From assembly GCA_963575745.1 (NCBI GenBank), contig CAUYUJ010002069.1, positions 451,951 through 515,950 on the forward strand: DNA of 64,000 nt. The letters run 5' to 3'. The notes beneath the pieces are model-generated. The model saw nothing but the letters and a program-made list of their open reading frames with translations, ran no database searches and had not been told where the DNA came from. Origin of the DNA: Prorocentrum cordatum. Lineage: Eukaryota; Sar; Dinophyceae; Prorocentrales; Prorocentraceae. How positions within the stretch are numbered: position 1 is the stretch's first letter; every line of letters starts with the position of its first letter. The position numbers and the translations under genes are program-made. Of the stretch, positions 42,066-54,410 are shown piece after piece.

Positions 42066-44365
42066 TATCGCCCCCCCCTCAAGAGAGCGGGGGCGAAGAT
42101 CGACAGTAGTTCCTGCAAGGTCTGGGCAGAGTCCGCCGTTCACTGCTGCCGCTGGACAGGGCGTCGCCTGCCGCACAGCACCCGCCGTCGGCCCATGGAC
42201 AGCGTTGTTGCTGGGCATACTTTTTTGTTGGGCGTATGTACCAAATTCAGGAGTGCTGATGTCAGTGTACGGGTGGGGTGGGGGTCTCACGTTTTTGGTT
42301 TTCTTCGCGACGCCTCAATGTTGAGGAGCAGGAGGAGGGTGGATAGGTGGCTCGGGCTGTATGCAGTAGTGCGGAGACCCCTCGTCGTCGCTGCCGCACT
42401 GCGCTCGTGCCATGGTCCTCTTCTTCGGCCGCCCGCTCCCGGTCCGGGCTTCAAACTTCGTGCCCTCCGTGCACGAAGTCCAGGAAATAGGCACGAGACC
42501 AGTACTTCAGGCAGTGGCGAAGCGTCCCGGCTTGCCTATAGGCCCTCCAAAGAATGTTCTAAGAATTTCTGTGGTTTGCACGAAATGTTATTAGAACATT
42601 TCTGGCTAGGACTGTCTTGTTTTAACACATCGGGCTTATGTTCTAAGAACAGGAACAATTTTGGGTTCTGAGAACATGTCGTGGTAGGCCTATAGGAATG
42701 CCGGGACGGTCGGAACCTGCTCAAAGTACCAAGATGTCGTGGTATTTTGTCTTCGCTGGTCTTGGTCATGGTTCATGTTGGCCGTCGCCGGTTATGACCG
42801 AGATGGACGAATATTAAGATGGAGACGGACGTTTCCGCGTTCAGTCTTGGTCATGGTAATCGTCCTCCTCCCCTGCACGACAGAATGCATCGGGAAGAGC
42901 TCTCCAGCGCAAACCTCCGATTTCTTCAGGCCTTTGCAACGCGTGGCTCCTGGACCACTTTCCGCACGTTGGCCGCAGACCTCTCGAACCCTTCCCAGGT
43001 CGGGAGCCTTGAGACGGAGGTCAATGCAAACGGGGGTCAGCCAGAGCTCCGGATATTGCAGGATCTTGCAGAGCCAGGATTGCATGTACCTAGCGTGCAG
43101 GATCCTGCAGGATCTTGCATGGCCTGACTGGCCCGGTTTTGGATTGACCCGGGTCAGCAGAACCTTTCCCACCGCCGTGGGGCCCCGAAAACTGCCCCTT
43201 GGAGGCCGTGGGTGGCGCAGAAAAACGAGTTCGACGGTATTGCCATCCGCACGTAAGTTGCCTGCGCAAGAGGGCGCGTAAGCGCCTTCGTTTCCAATGA
43301 AGCGTGCCGCGCTGGCGACCCGCGTAAGCCACCGCGTGAGGCCGCTGTGGCATCGTGCATGAGACACCTTGATTGTAATGACCCCCAGCCAGTGCCGCCG
43401 ATCCGGGGGGCTCCCGATTCGGTGATCTTCGCGGCTCTGTGGCCGCCTCCCTCCTCGAGTCTTCCGGTCCTCTTTCTTCTCCTCTGGGGGGGGGGGCTGG
43501 AGCGGTCCCGGGGGGGGGAGGGGGTCCGGGGAGGGTTCCGAGGGGAGGGTCCTGGGGGCGGTAGCGGCTAGATCTGAGGGGGGTCTCTGGGACCCCCCGA
43601 CAAATTTTGGGGATGCGCAAGTCATTAAGAAAACGCCAGATGGGGGACCGCCCCCTTCTCCCCAGTTTCCCCAGGGGGGTCCGGATGCGCAAAGCAGGAA
43701 GAAAACGCCAGATGGAGTCCCCCCCCCCTCCCCCCTGCCCCGGCAGAGCCACCCCAGCGACCCCCCCCAAGCAGAGCTGAAGTTCGTGCTTAGGCTCAGA
43801 GCTGAAGCTCTTGCTGAGGCTCGTTGTAGTTCACACGCCGGATCGGCGGATTCTCGTCGCTCACGTCCTCATTTTGTTCAAGACGCCCGAGGCCTGGGCA
43901 AGACATCTTCTCCGAATCGGCCCCCGGACCCCTGCCTGGGGCCTAGCCGGAGCAGGATTGCCAGGGCAAACTGGCCGCGGCGAGGGGCGGGCTCAGGCGG
44001 TGCCAGGGGAGTCTCCGCTGCGTGCAGGACTCTTCGCCGGAGGGGCCCTTGGCGCAGGCCTTCGGGGTCCCCCGTGGCGCTAGCCTCTGCGCTCGGATTT
44101 GCCCCCCCCCCCCCCCCCCCTCCCCTCCCCCTGGGCCCGCTGCCGCCCCCTACTCAACAAATCTGAAAAAGAGATCATAAGAGGAGGGAAGAAGTACATT
44201 ACCGTGACGATAGTTTCTTTCAATTTGTCTTCGCCAGTAGCGCAACAGCGCGGAGTATTTCGGAGTAGAAAGATTCCTAACTACTCCGCGCGCGGGCGCA
44301 TCCCGCCCGATGATTCAACAGGTCTGGCACGGCGCAGTTTCCGTTCGGATTTCCCAAACGAAGCC
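42066..44365. other. No gene recognised
   Basis: 42534-42700 is flanked by palindromic CCTATAGG sequences and has several GTTCT(A/G)AGAACA motifs. 42760-42860 holds two copies of CTTGGTCATGGT. 43050-43120 repeats GCAGGATCTTGCA. 43486-43562 is G-run-rich, and 44100-44140 is C-rich. No exon-like frame. Confidence 0.4.
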
Positions 44366-47300
44366 GCACACGCATTTTTCCCCAAACAGCTTGCTGAACG
44401 GGGTGCTGTTGTGGTAGAAACTAACTCCGGCCGAGGGAAGTCGGAGCAGAGACATCCTCACAAGAATTGTATGGTTTTGGCCGTTTCGCTTGAGACATCC
44501 TCACAACTCTCGTTTCTGAGTTGGCCGGGATTGGCCATTTCGCCTGAGACATCCTCGAAAAGTTGCACTCCGGGACGCCGCGCGAGAGGTGGTCCGGGCC
44601 GTTTCGCTTGAGACATCCTCGAAACTCTGAGCCCCGAGGTGCCGTGCGAGAGGTGGTCCGGGCCGTTTCGCTTGAGACATCCTCGAAACTTTGAGCTCTG
44701 CGATGCCTTGCGCGAGGTGGTCCGGGCCGTTTCGCCTGAGACATCCTCGAAACTCTGACTTCGGAGATGCCGCGTGAGAGGTGGTCCGGCCCGTTTCGCC
44801 TCTTCAGAACGTGTCAAGTTAATACACATCCGGTGTCGATTCGTTGATTTTTCCTGCTCTTGTGCGCCCCCCCTCCATTTGGAGACGCCCAATGCGGCCA
44901 CAGGTTAGATATCCCCCCTGGGAGCCCCAAGAGGCTTCAGGAAGCCCCAGGAGGAAGCTCCAGGAGGTCCCCAGGAGGCCCCAGGAGGCACCAGGAGGCC
45001 GCAGGACGCCCAGGACAGGCCCCAGGGGTCTCCAGGAGATTCCCAGGAGGCTCCCAGGAGGCCCCAGGAGGCCCTCTTCAGAACGTGTCAAGTTAATACA
45101 CATCCGGTGTCGATTCGTTGATTCTTCCTGCTCTTGCGCCCCCCCCCTCCATTTGGAGACGCCCAAACGGCCACAGGTTAGATATCCCGCCTGGGAGCCC
45201 CAAAAGGCTTCAGGAAGCCCCAGGTGGGGTCCAGGAGGCCACAGGAGGCCCAGGAGGAAGCCCCAGGAGGTCACCAGGAGGTCCCAGGAGGCCCCAGGAG
45301 GCCCCCGCAACTCGGAGCTCTGAGACGCCGCGCTCGAGGTGGTCCGGCCCGTTTCGCCTGAGTCTTGCAACTCTAGGCTCCGAGATGCCGTTCGGGATGA
45401 AGAGGAGGTGGAGGAGGAGGAGGAGGAGGAGGAGGAGGAGGAGGAGGAGGAGGAGGAGGAGGAGATGGAAGGGAGAAGGAGGAGGCGGATGATGTGCATG
45501 AGGGAGCAGGCAGGAGGAGGGGGAGGCCCCAGAGAGCTCCAGGAGGCCGCAGGACGCCCAGGACAGGCCCCAGGGGTCCCCAGGAGATTCCTAGGAGGCT
45601 CCCAGGAGGCCCCAGGAGGCCGCCTATCAGAACGTATCAAGTTAATACACATCTGGTGTCGATTCGTTGATTCTTCCTGCTCTTGTGCCCCCCCCCCTCC
45701 ATTTGGAGAGGCCCAAACGGCCACAGGTTTGATATCCACCCTGGGAGCCCCAAGAGGCTTCAGGAAACCCCAGGTGGAGTTCAGGAGTCCAGGAGGCCCA
45801 GGAGGAAGCCCCAGGAGGTCACCAGGAGGTCCCAGGAGGCCCCAGGAGGCCCCCGCAACTCGGAGCTCTGAGACGCCGCGCTCGAGGTGGTCCGGCCCGT
45901 TCGCCTGAGTCTTCCTCGCAGCACGTTTGCCGCCCGAGAAATCGTCGCAACTCTGGGGTCCGAGATGCCGCGCGCGAGGTGGTCCAGCCCGTTACGCTGG
46001 AGACATCCTCGCAACTCTAGGCTCCGAGATGCCGTTCGGGATGAAGAGGAGGTCGAGGAGGAGGAGGAGGAGGAGGAGGAGGAGAAGAAGGAGAAGGAGA
46101 TGGAAGGGAGAAGGAGGAGGCGGATGACGTGCATGAGGGAGCAGGCAGGAGGAGGGGGAGGAGGAGGAGGAGGAGGAGGAGCAGGAGGGAGAAGGAAGGG
46201 AGTTGCAGGAGAGGACCTAACGGGAAGCGAGTGCGATGTGGACTTGTCAAAACGTGTGCGAAAGACTGTCCGGCCCGTTTCGTTTGAGACATCCTTCCAA
46301 TACTGAGCTCCAAGATGTCGCTCGCGAGGTGGTCCGGCCCGTTTCGATTGAGCCATCCTCGCAATGCGAGGCTCGAAGATGTTGCGCGCGAGATGGTCTG
46401 GCCCATTCTGCCTGAGACGTTTCGCAGCACAGGATCTCCAATCACAACCTCTCTCATTCCTTCTCCCGCCTCCCTCTTCCCACTTCCCGCCTGGTTCCTC
46501 TTCCCTCCTCCCTCCTCCTGCCTCCCGCCTCCCGCTGCTGCGCCTCTGCTTCCGCCTCCCCGTCTCCGCCGTCGTCGTTTCCGCCGCCTCAGCATCCGTC
46601 ATGCGCGCACTGCCTTCCGCCCTCCCTAGACATCCGACGTCACGATTTTTCTGTTGAGACGTGCGCCGCGTACCTCTCGATATCATCCCCGAGGGAACCA
46701 TCACGACATGCCCCCCCGCTTCCGCGCCCTCCCCCGCTTCCTCTTAAAGTTGCTTCTGAGTTCACAGCATGGCGGTGGAGCCTCTCACAGTGCCGACCCG
46801 ACAGCTTACTCGTCCACCAGGTGCGACCTGGGACATCCTCGCAACTCTGGGCTCCGAGACAGGGTTCCCCAAACAGGATTTGTATATACCTTTTAGCGAC
46901 GTTTCAAAACGTGCCGGAGGAGGAGGAGGAGGAGGAGGAGGAGGAGGGAGCAGGCAGGAGGAGGAGGAGGAGGAGGAGGAGGAGGACGAGAAGGAGGAGG
47001 AGGAGGAGAAGGAGGAGGAGGAGGAGGAGGGATGAGGAATGGAGTTGCATGAGAGGGCTTGACGGGAGTCGAGAGGTAGAACGGCCCGTTTCTCTTGGGG
47101 CTTCCTTCCAATACTGAGCTCCGAGATGCTGCACGCGAGGTGGTCCAGCCCGTTTCTCCCTAGCCATCGTCACAATGCGAAGCTCCGAGATGCCGCCATG
47201 CGCGCCCTGCCTTCCGCCCTCCGCAGACATCCGACGTCACGATTTTTCCCCAAACAGCTTGCTGAACGGGGTGCTGTTGTAATGGAAACTAACTCCGGCC

Positions 47301-50065
47301 GAGGGAAGTCGGAGCAGAGACATCCTCAAAAATTTGATGGTCCGGGCCGTTTCGCTTGAGACATCCTCACAATTCTCGTTTCTGAGTTGGCCGGGATTGG
47401 CCGTTTCGTCTGAGACATCCTCGAAAAGTTGCACTCCGGGACGCCGCGCGAGAGGTGGTCCGGGCCGTTTCGCTTGAGACATCCTCGAAACTCTGAGCCC
47501 CGAGGTGCCGTGCGAGAGGTGGTCCGGGCCGTTTCGCCTGAGACATCCTCGCAACTCTGAGCTCTGAGATGCCCTGCGCGAGGTGCTCCGGCCCGTTTCG
47601 CTTGAGACATCCTCGAAACTCTGACTTCGGAGATGCCGCGCGAGAGGTGGTCCCGCCTGCGGCCCGTTTCGCTTGAGCATCCTCGAACTTCTGAGTCTGA
47701 GATGCACTGCCGAGGTGGTACGGCCCGTCTCGCCTTTTGAGACATCCTCGCAATTCTGAGCTCTGAGATGCCCTGCGCGAGGTGCTCCGGCCCGTTTCGC
47801 TTGAGACATCCTCGAAACTCTGACTTCGGAGATGCCGCGCGAGAGGTGGTCCCGCCCGTTTCGCTTGAGACATCCTCGAACTTCTGAGCTCTGAGATGCC
47901 CTGCGCGAGGTGGTCCGGCCCGTCTCGCCTGAGACATCCTCGCAATTCTGAGCTCTGGGATGCCGTGCGCAAGGTGGTCCGGCCTGTTTCGCACAAGACA
48001 TTCTCGCAATTCTGAGCTCCCAGATGCCGCGCAAGAGGTGGTCCAGCCTGGGGGCCCAGAAGACCACATGTTACATATCCTCCCTGGGACCCTGGGAGCC
48101 CGCCTGAGACATCCTCGAACTTCTGAGCTCTGAGATGCCCTGCGCGAGGTGGTCCGGCCCGTCTCGCCTGAGATATCCTTGCAACTCTGAGTCTGAGATG
48201 CCGTGCGCAAGGTGGTCCGGCCTGTTTCGCACAAGACATTCTCGCAGTTCTGAGCTCCCTGATGCTGCGCAAGAGGTGGTCCAGCCTGGGGGCCCAGAAG
48301 ACCACATGTTACATATCCCCCTGGGACCCTGGGAGCCCCAGGAGGCCCCAGAGAGCTCCAGGAGGCCGCAGGACGCCCAGGACAGGCCCCAGGGGGGAGC
48401 AGGAGATTCCCAGGAGGCTCCCAGGAGGCCCCTATCAGAACGTGTCAAGTTAATACACATCCGGTGTCGATTCGTTGATTTTTCCTGCTCTTGTGGCCCC
48501 CCCCCATTTTGGGGGGCCCCGACGGCCACATGTTAGATATCCCCCCCTGGGAGCCCCAAGAGGCTTCAGGAAGCCCCAGGTGGGGTCCAGGAGGCCACAG
48601 GAGGCCCAGGAGGAAGCCCCAGGAGGTCACCAGGAGGCCCCAGGAGGCCCCAGGAGGCCCCCGCAACTCGGAGCTCTGAGACGCCGCGCTCGAGGTGGTC
48701 CGGCCCGTTTCGCCTGAGACTTCCTCGCAGCACGTTTCGCCCGAGACATCGTCGCAACTCTGGGGTCCGAGATGCCGCGCGCGAGGTGGTCCAGCCCGTC
48801 ACGCTGGAGAAATCCTCGCAACTCTGGGCTCCGAGATGCCCTGCGCGAGGTGGTCCGGCCCATCTCGCCTGGTGGTCCGGCCCGTTTCGCACAAGACCCC
48901 AGAGAGCTTCAGGAGGCCGCAGGACGCCCAGGACAGGCCCCAGGGGTCCGCAGGAGATTCCCAGGAGGCTCCCAGGAGGCCCCAGGAGGCCGCCTATCAG
49001 AACGTGTCAAGTTAATACAAATCCGGTGCCGATTCGTTGATTTTTCCTGCTCTTGTGGCCCCCCCCATTTTGGGGGGGCCCGACGGTCACATGTTAGATA
49101 TCCCCCCCTGGGAGCCCCAAGAGGCTTGAGGAAGCCCCAGGAGGTCACCAGGAGGTCCCAGGAGCCCCCAAGAGGCCCCCGCAACTCGGAGCTGTGAGAC
49201 GCCGCGCTCGAGGTGGCCTGGCCCGTTTCGCCTGAGACTTCTTCGCAGCACGTTTCGCCCGAGACATCGTCGCAACTCTGGGGTCCGAAATGCCGCGCGC
49301 GAGGTGGTCCAGCCCGTCACGCTGGAGAAATCCTCGCAACTCTGGGCTCCGAGATGCCCTGCGCGAGGTGGTCCGGCCCGTCTCGCCTGAGACATCCTCG
49401 CAACTCTGAGCTCTGAGATGCCCCGCGCAAGGTGGTCCGGCCCGTTTCGCACAAGACATTCTCGCAACTCTGAGCTCCCAGATGCTGCGCAAGAGGTGGT
49501 CCAGCCTGGGGGCCCAGAAGACCACATGTTACATATCCCTCCTGGGACCCTGGGAGCCCCAGGAGGCCCCAGAGAGCTTCAGGAGGCCGCAGGACGCCCA
49601 GGACAGGCCCCAGGGGTCCGCAGGAGATTCCCAGGAGGCTCCCAGGAGGCCCCAGGAGGCCCCCTATCAGAACGTGTCAAGTTAATACACATCTGGTGTC
49701 GATTCGTTGATTTTTCCTGCTCTTGTGCCCCCCCCCATTTTGGGGGGCCCCGACGGCCACATGTTAGATATCCCCCCCCATGAGAGCCCCAAAAGGCTTC
49801 AGGAAGCCCCAGGTGGGGTCCAGGAGGCCACAGGAGGCTCAGGAGGAAGCCCCAGGAGGTCACCAAGAGGTCCCAGGAGGCCCCAGGAGGCCCCCGCAAC
49901 TCGGAGCTCTGAGACGCCGCGCTCGAGGTGGTCTGGCCCGTTTTGCCTGAGACTTCCTCGCAGCACGTTTCGCCCGAGACATCGTCGCAACTCTGGGGTC
50001 CGAAATGCCGCGCGCGAGGTGGTCCAGCCCGTTACGCTGGAGACATCCTCGCAACTCTGGGCTCC
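44366..50065. repeat. Complex satellite region: 64-bp unit plus higher-order block
   Basis: The basic 64-bp unit is GAGACATCCTCG(A/C)AACTC, TGAGCTC(T/C)GAGATGCC, GCGCGAGAGGTGGTCCGG, CCCGTTTCGC(C/T)T. Starts at 44546, 44610, 44674 and 44738 are exactly 64 apart. It recurs at 45880-46050, 46270-46420, 47130-48280, 48660-48880, 49190-49510 and 49900-50060. Between are blocks of AAGTTAATACACATCCGGTG and CCAGGAGGCCCCAGGAGG sequence. GGA tracts interrupt at 45405-45470, 46050-46190 and 46915-47035. The many frames on both strands are satellite translations. Confidence 0.9.
44800..44935. repeat. Higher-order block motif, first of six
   Basis: TTCAGAACGTGTCAAGTTAA, TACACATCCGGTGTCGATTC, GTTGATTTTTCCTGCTCTTG, then a CCCCCC...CCATTT run and GTTAGATATCCCCCCTGGGA. 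Copies begin near 44805, 45077, 45627, 48435, 48996 and 49667, i.e. 270-670 bases apart within each cluster. Confidence 0.85.
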
Positions 50066-50708
50066 GAGATGCCGTTCGGGATGAAGAGGAGGAGAAGGAG
50101 GAGGAGGAGGAGGAGGAGGCGGAGGCGGAGGCGGAGGCATGTTTTAACATGCCATGCCAGCCCGCACTGGACGGGCACGCAATCGACCTTGGAAACCGCA
50201 GTGGGTCTCAAAACCCTGTTTGGGGATACTGCACTCCGGCTATAATTGTTGCGTCGGCGGCTAGGCAGGGATCGTCTGCGCTTGCGGAAGGTGCTAACTA
50301 GACGGGGGCACCGTTGTAGCGAATGGGCCAGCATGCAAGAGCGGGAAAACGGGACAGAGCGGGCGGCCGCAGGGGGAGGCGAGCCGCGCACGCACAGGCC
50401 GCACCGGCCACCCTTGCCTAGGGCCACCACCTGCGTGTGGCTTGGGACGGGCGTTGCCGAAGGTGTCGTTGGGCCAAGGTGCCCAGAGGACTCCAGGGGA
50501 GGCCCAGATGGCCCCCCGAGCACCCCTCACGAGGCTCAGGGGAGCCCCGGAGTGGCGCGAACAGCTGTGGACACCCTGGGCCAGGGCCACTTCTAGCAAC
50601 ACCCCGCCACGGCCTCTGCGCCGCGGCGGCCTTCACCCCGCCATATCAGCAAGGGATTATCTATACATCTCGACATTCGGCAAAGACTGAAGTCATCTTC
50701 ATCTTCAG
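50066..50708. other. GGA/GGC end of the satellite, then no gene recognised
   Basis: 50080-50140 is GGA/GGC triplet repeat. 50150-50700 is mixed sequence with no domain in any frame. Confidence 0.45.
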
Positions 50709-50803
50709 CTACCTCGATGGCTTGTTTTCTTCCGGGACTGGCCATGGTCATCGTTAGTTTCTACACTGCGAAGACCTTACGGCCCGTGCCGCCGACCTTG
50801 AAG
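50709..50803 (+). CDS. Possible small exon encoding a membrane segment
   Basis: Preceded by TCATCTTCATCTTCAG, a good acceptor. The frame gives MACFLPGLAMVIVSFYTAKT then LRPVPPTLK, i.e. one hydrophobic helix and a basic/Pro tail. The only nearby donor is AAG before GCGCGA, a non-canonical GC site of the type reported in dinoflagellates. No family recognised and no partner exon found, so this is tentative. Confidence 0.2.
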
Positions 50804-51329
50804 GCGCGACCTCCCCCGGGACCCCCGCTGGCGACCCCCTCCCAGGATCTGCCGGGACCCGGGGTGGGGGGGTCGGTATTCTGACCGGGGATCCCCTCCC
50901 ACCCCACCCGCCACCCCCACCCCCCAGCCCCCCCGGCAGGAAAGGAGTCAAAGGGAAGAGGCTCCTTTTCGACTTAACTCGAATGTTCGTCATTGTCTGT
51001 TCTCTTCAAATTCCAGGGGACTGACGACGACGACGCTGACGCTGACGCGACGACGACGACGACGACGGCGACTCGGATGGAAAAGCCTCTCACACACGTC
51101 AGAGGGTCGGCGGATGTAACACCCGGAGGGTCGTCGGCGGCAAACGAGGCCCAGCGTCCTGAAGGAGACGAGGGTGCACAGGCCTGTTGTCTCCGACCCC
51201 ACCCCCCGCCATCCAAACGAAGGAAGCGAGCAGGAGGAGGAGGAGGAGGAGATCCGAGGCCGCAGTCCCGATGTCTCAGTCTGTGTGGGGCTCCTTTTCA
51301 CACCGTCTGCACAGCGCCTTGATTCAGGA
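50804..51329. other. No gene recognised
   Basis: C/G-run-rich (50800-50960), a short GAC/GACGCT triplet stretch (51022-51068) and mixed sequence. Confidence 0.4.
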
Positions 51330-51480
51330 GGGGGAAAAACACACAGACATAATGAATCGTCGATACCCCAGAAAAGACGGGAAACTATGGGAATTCGGGG
51401 AGAAGACGAATACCCAGAGCATATGGAAAAACTATACATCGTGGGACTGGTGTCTATGTATTTTTGTGTCCCAGGGCCCC
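51330..51480 (+). mobile_element. TIR element family A, copy 2
   Basis: ACACACAGACATAATGAATC at left, GACTGGTGTCTATGTATTTT at right. The middle has GACGGGAAACTATGGGAATT and AAGACGAATACCCAGAG. Same 3' flank start (GGCCCCTTCATT) as copy 1 (GACCCCTTCATC). Confidence 0.65.
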
Positions 51481-51618
51481 TTCATTGAGGTGCTCCTTCA
51501 TGAACTGCCGCCAGAGAAACAAAAATAGAAAAACGGGGAAGCGTGCCCGAGAAGAAGCCTCGGGACCCAGGAGCCCCGCGGCGCGCAGCGGGGGCCTCCG
51601 CGCGCGCCCGCGCGCGCC

Positions 51619-51620
51619 AT

Positions 51621-51684
<64 letters not shown>

Positions 51685-51690
51685 GGTCGC
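51619..51690. repeat. (CGT)n microsatellite
   Basis: About 24 CGT triplets. Confidence 0.95.
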
Positions 51691-51789
51691 CGCGAGGTGC
51701 CCTACCCCGACCTGGGCCTGGGCCAGGCGCCCCGCCGCCCCCCCCCGGCAGGCAGCGCCTGGCGGGGTCGCCAGCGGAAGGTCGCCCTG

Positions 51790-51965
51790 CGTCAGGGGGC
51801 AGCAGAAAGGAACACAGGCACAACGAGTCGTTGAGCCCCAGGAGGATGTGGGGAAGTATGGGACGTGGGGGGGGGAAGTGAGAATGCAGAAAGCATGGAA
51901 AAAAATGTGGCGTCCTGGGACGTGTGTGTGTGTGTGTGTGTGTGTCGTGTCGGGACCTCAGGGGC
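51790..51965 (+). mobile_element. TIR element family A, copy 3, next to the large retroelement's 3' end
   Basis: GAACACAGGCACAACGAGTC at left; GGCGTCCTGGGACGTGTG then a (GT)n run at right. TCAGGGG occurs on both sides (51794-51800 and 51957-51963) and could be a target duplication. Closest to copy 4 at 60440-60545. Confidence 0.6.
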
Positions 51966-52134
51966 GCACGTCCAGCAGCATATGAGCAACTGACCGTGGC
52001 TTGTGCCAACGGGCCCGCGTGGGCCGCTTTGGAGCCCCTGGGGAAACTAGCAGCTCGGCAGCAGGCGATCCCCAGATCGCCGATCAAGGAGCCTCCGCAT
52101 CCCTCGGAGGCCAGGGAGAAACAGAGGAAAACTC

Positions 52135-53044
52135 TCACCCCTGGGAGGGAGCGGCGGCCTGTGGCCCCGAGCCCAAGGGTTTCCCCGTCATCGGGTGGAG
52201 CCCCTGGACAAGCCGATCCCTCCGACGAGCACGCTCACGCTCGGCTGGCGTCGTGCACAGTCGAGGCTCGGGGAGCGCACCAGGGCAGGCGGAGGACAGA
52301 CTCCGAAGCTGCCTCTTAGACAAGGCGCCGCACCTGCGGCAGACTGTGTAGGGAGGCCGAGAAAGGATCTCGTGGCCTCGTTCCAGGAGGACCTCCTCAG
52401 ACCCTCGCGAGCGAGACCCGCCCACCTCCCCGCCCTCCTCCACGGCGGCAGCGGCGGTGGCAGCACGGCCGCGGGCTGCCTGGCCCCGCACCCGCGGGGC
52501 CCGCGCGGCCGCCACAGGCGCCGTCGGTGGCGGGGGCGCGGCTGGCGCCGCCGTCGGCGGGACAGGGCCGCTCGACCGCGTTCGCATCGCACGATCCCCC
52601 GCCCTCCCAGCCCCCTCGCACGTCGGCTCGCCCTCCCTGCCCTCTCCTTCCTCCTGCGCCTCCAGGGGGGCCTCCAGCAAACCACCCGAGGGGGCCACAG
52701 GGGGGGAGGGCAGGCAGGCAGAGGCAGAGGCAGCGGGTGTGCCCCCAGCAGCTCTGAGGAGACGGGCTGTGAGCGCAGCCCGACGGGCGTCATCTGAGAG
52801 GCCACCTTCGGGACGCTGCGAGGGAGCCACCTTGACGTCCGAGGCTCCCGTGGCACCGGTGGGGGTCGAGGGCTCGGTCGAAGCCCGAACCCGAGCAGAT
52901 CGATCCAGCCCGAAGAACGCCTGGGACGATTGCGTGCCTTCCAGCCTGCTTCGGGACCTGGGAGGGAGCTCCGAGGGGGGAGGGCCGTCAGCTTGCCGCC
53001 TCGGCGAGCGGCTCTCTCTCCTCCTCTGATCGTGCTCCCCCCCC
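52135..53044 (-). pseudogene. Retroelement ORF2 C-terminal tail with Cys finger
   Basis: In the frame ending at 52135 the tail reads LSDDARRAALTARLL, a Pro/Ala-rich spacer, then GHEILSRPPYTVCRRCGALS, RQLRSLSSACPGALPEPRLC and RLVQGLHPMTGKPL. The C-x2-C ... C pattern with a following RLxxGxHP motif resembles the end of the element at 1-1858 (FCDRCG ... LLRRRRHP). The upstream RNase H frame switches into this one at an 8-C run (53037-53044 on plus). Confidence 0.65.
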
Positions 53045-54410
53045 TCTCCGAGGGGGTCGAAGCGGCGGCGGCAGCAGCAGCAGCAGCCAGGGCCAGGGCC
53101 ACCGCAGGGGAGGGGCGCGGGGGGGCAGGGCTGACCCCCTCGGCCTGCATAGCCGCCTGGGCGCGGAGCCTGGCCAGGCTGGAAACAACACACGGGTATG
53201 ACTCTAGACATCGCCTGGTCTCAGCAGTGCGAGCGACACGGTTGCAAGCCATGCAACGGACACCCCCTCCAGGGAGCTGCGCAAACTCGTGCGCAACAAA
53301 CGAGAGCTGCTTGGGGGCCGTGACGGGCGGGGGACACTTTGGGTCGGCCTCCTGGGGATCCCACACCCCCGAACCAGCCACTCGAGCAGCAGCCCAAGCC
53401 ACGAATTTGGCATTAAGACAGGCCTCTTCCAGGCGAAACTTAATGCTACGGACCAGGCACTTAGCAGGGCTGGCTAAGTCAAGAGCAACACTAGCAAATA
53501 GATCGGCCCAGCTGTTACCTAGCCAGTCCTGGAGATCAAGACGGAACTCTAGAGCCTGGGCCAGGGATTTATGCGAGGGAATCCATCCGAACGACGGCGG
53601 CCTCCTGTCTTGGCGGGCCACAGTGGCGCGAAACGCTCCCCAGAGGGCAGCATGGCGGGCCGAAGCGGACGCATCACCAGGGCTCCACCTTTGCCCTTCC
53701 TCCACGAAACTTAAATGACCCGAAATCAGACAAGAAACTTGCGGGGAGAGGCATGTGGCGACGAGTCCAGCATATCTTTCAGCCCTTGCCACCGTCTGCA
53801 CCCCTGGGAGTGAGCCGGAAATCGCCTTACAGGGCCAGCCGTCTTCTCGCAACTGAACCACAGCCCAGGAGCATCGAGCAATCTCAGGGGTGTCCATGCC
53901 GAAACCACCGCCATCGATGTACAGGCGACCACCCCAGGGAAGCTCGGGATCACCCCAATGGTGCACGAAATCGGGACACATGGGTGGCGTCTCAGAAGCG
54001 GGGGGCCTGAGCGGAATAGCATACGCGAAACGCAAGGCCTCATGTGGGTCATCCTGGGCCGACGCCAGATCAAGTTGATCGAGGCGCTCACGGGTCCTGG
54101 CAGCAGCTTCTGGCGGAGCCGACTCATGTAGGGCAGGGTCCAGGAGGGCAGGGCATTTATACCAACGATGGCCGTGGGTCTCACGCTCAGCACCGCAGGC
54201 AAGGCACTTCCCGCTTGCAATCAGCCTCTTCTCATACTTTTTCTGCCGAGGCCACATCGCATCAGTCCAGACGCACTGTAGCGAGGCGCGTTCGGAAGGA
54301 TCCCGAACTGCTTTCTCCACGCGCCGTCGGATGCCGCGGTGCCAGAACTGCTCGCCGTTGTGCGCCTCGACGTGGCACTCCGCACGCGCCAACAGCCAGC
54401 GCGTGACGCC
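53045..54410 (-). pseudogene. Retroelement ORF2: RNase H domain
   Basis: Continues the RT frame after a TAG (54411-54413). First comes a Cys-rich segment (SGKCLACGAERETHGHRWYK, like a CCHH knuckle), then RNase H: LYIDGGGFG (first Asp), AERYAGLVAT (Glu), GWIPSHKS and LGNSWADLFA (last Asp). The third acidic position appears as ISGHLSFV, Gly instead of Asp. After it lie KQLSFVAHEFAQLPGGGVRC and MACNRVARTAETRRCLE, another Cys pair. Confidence 0.75.

Noticed and set aside
44366-50065. Dozens of open frames on both strands
   Set aside because: All are translations of the 64-bp satellite and CCCAGGAGG repeats; they shift with each unit.
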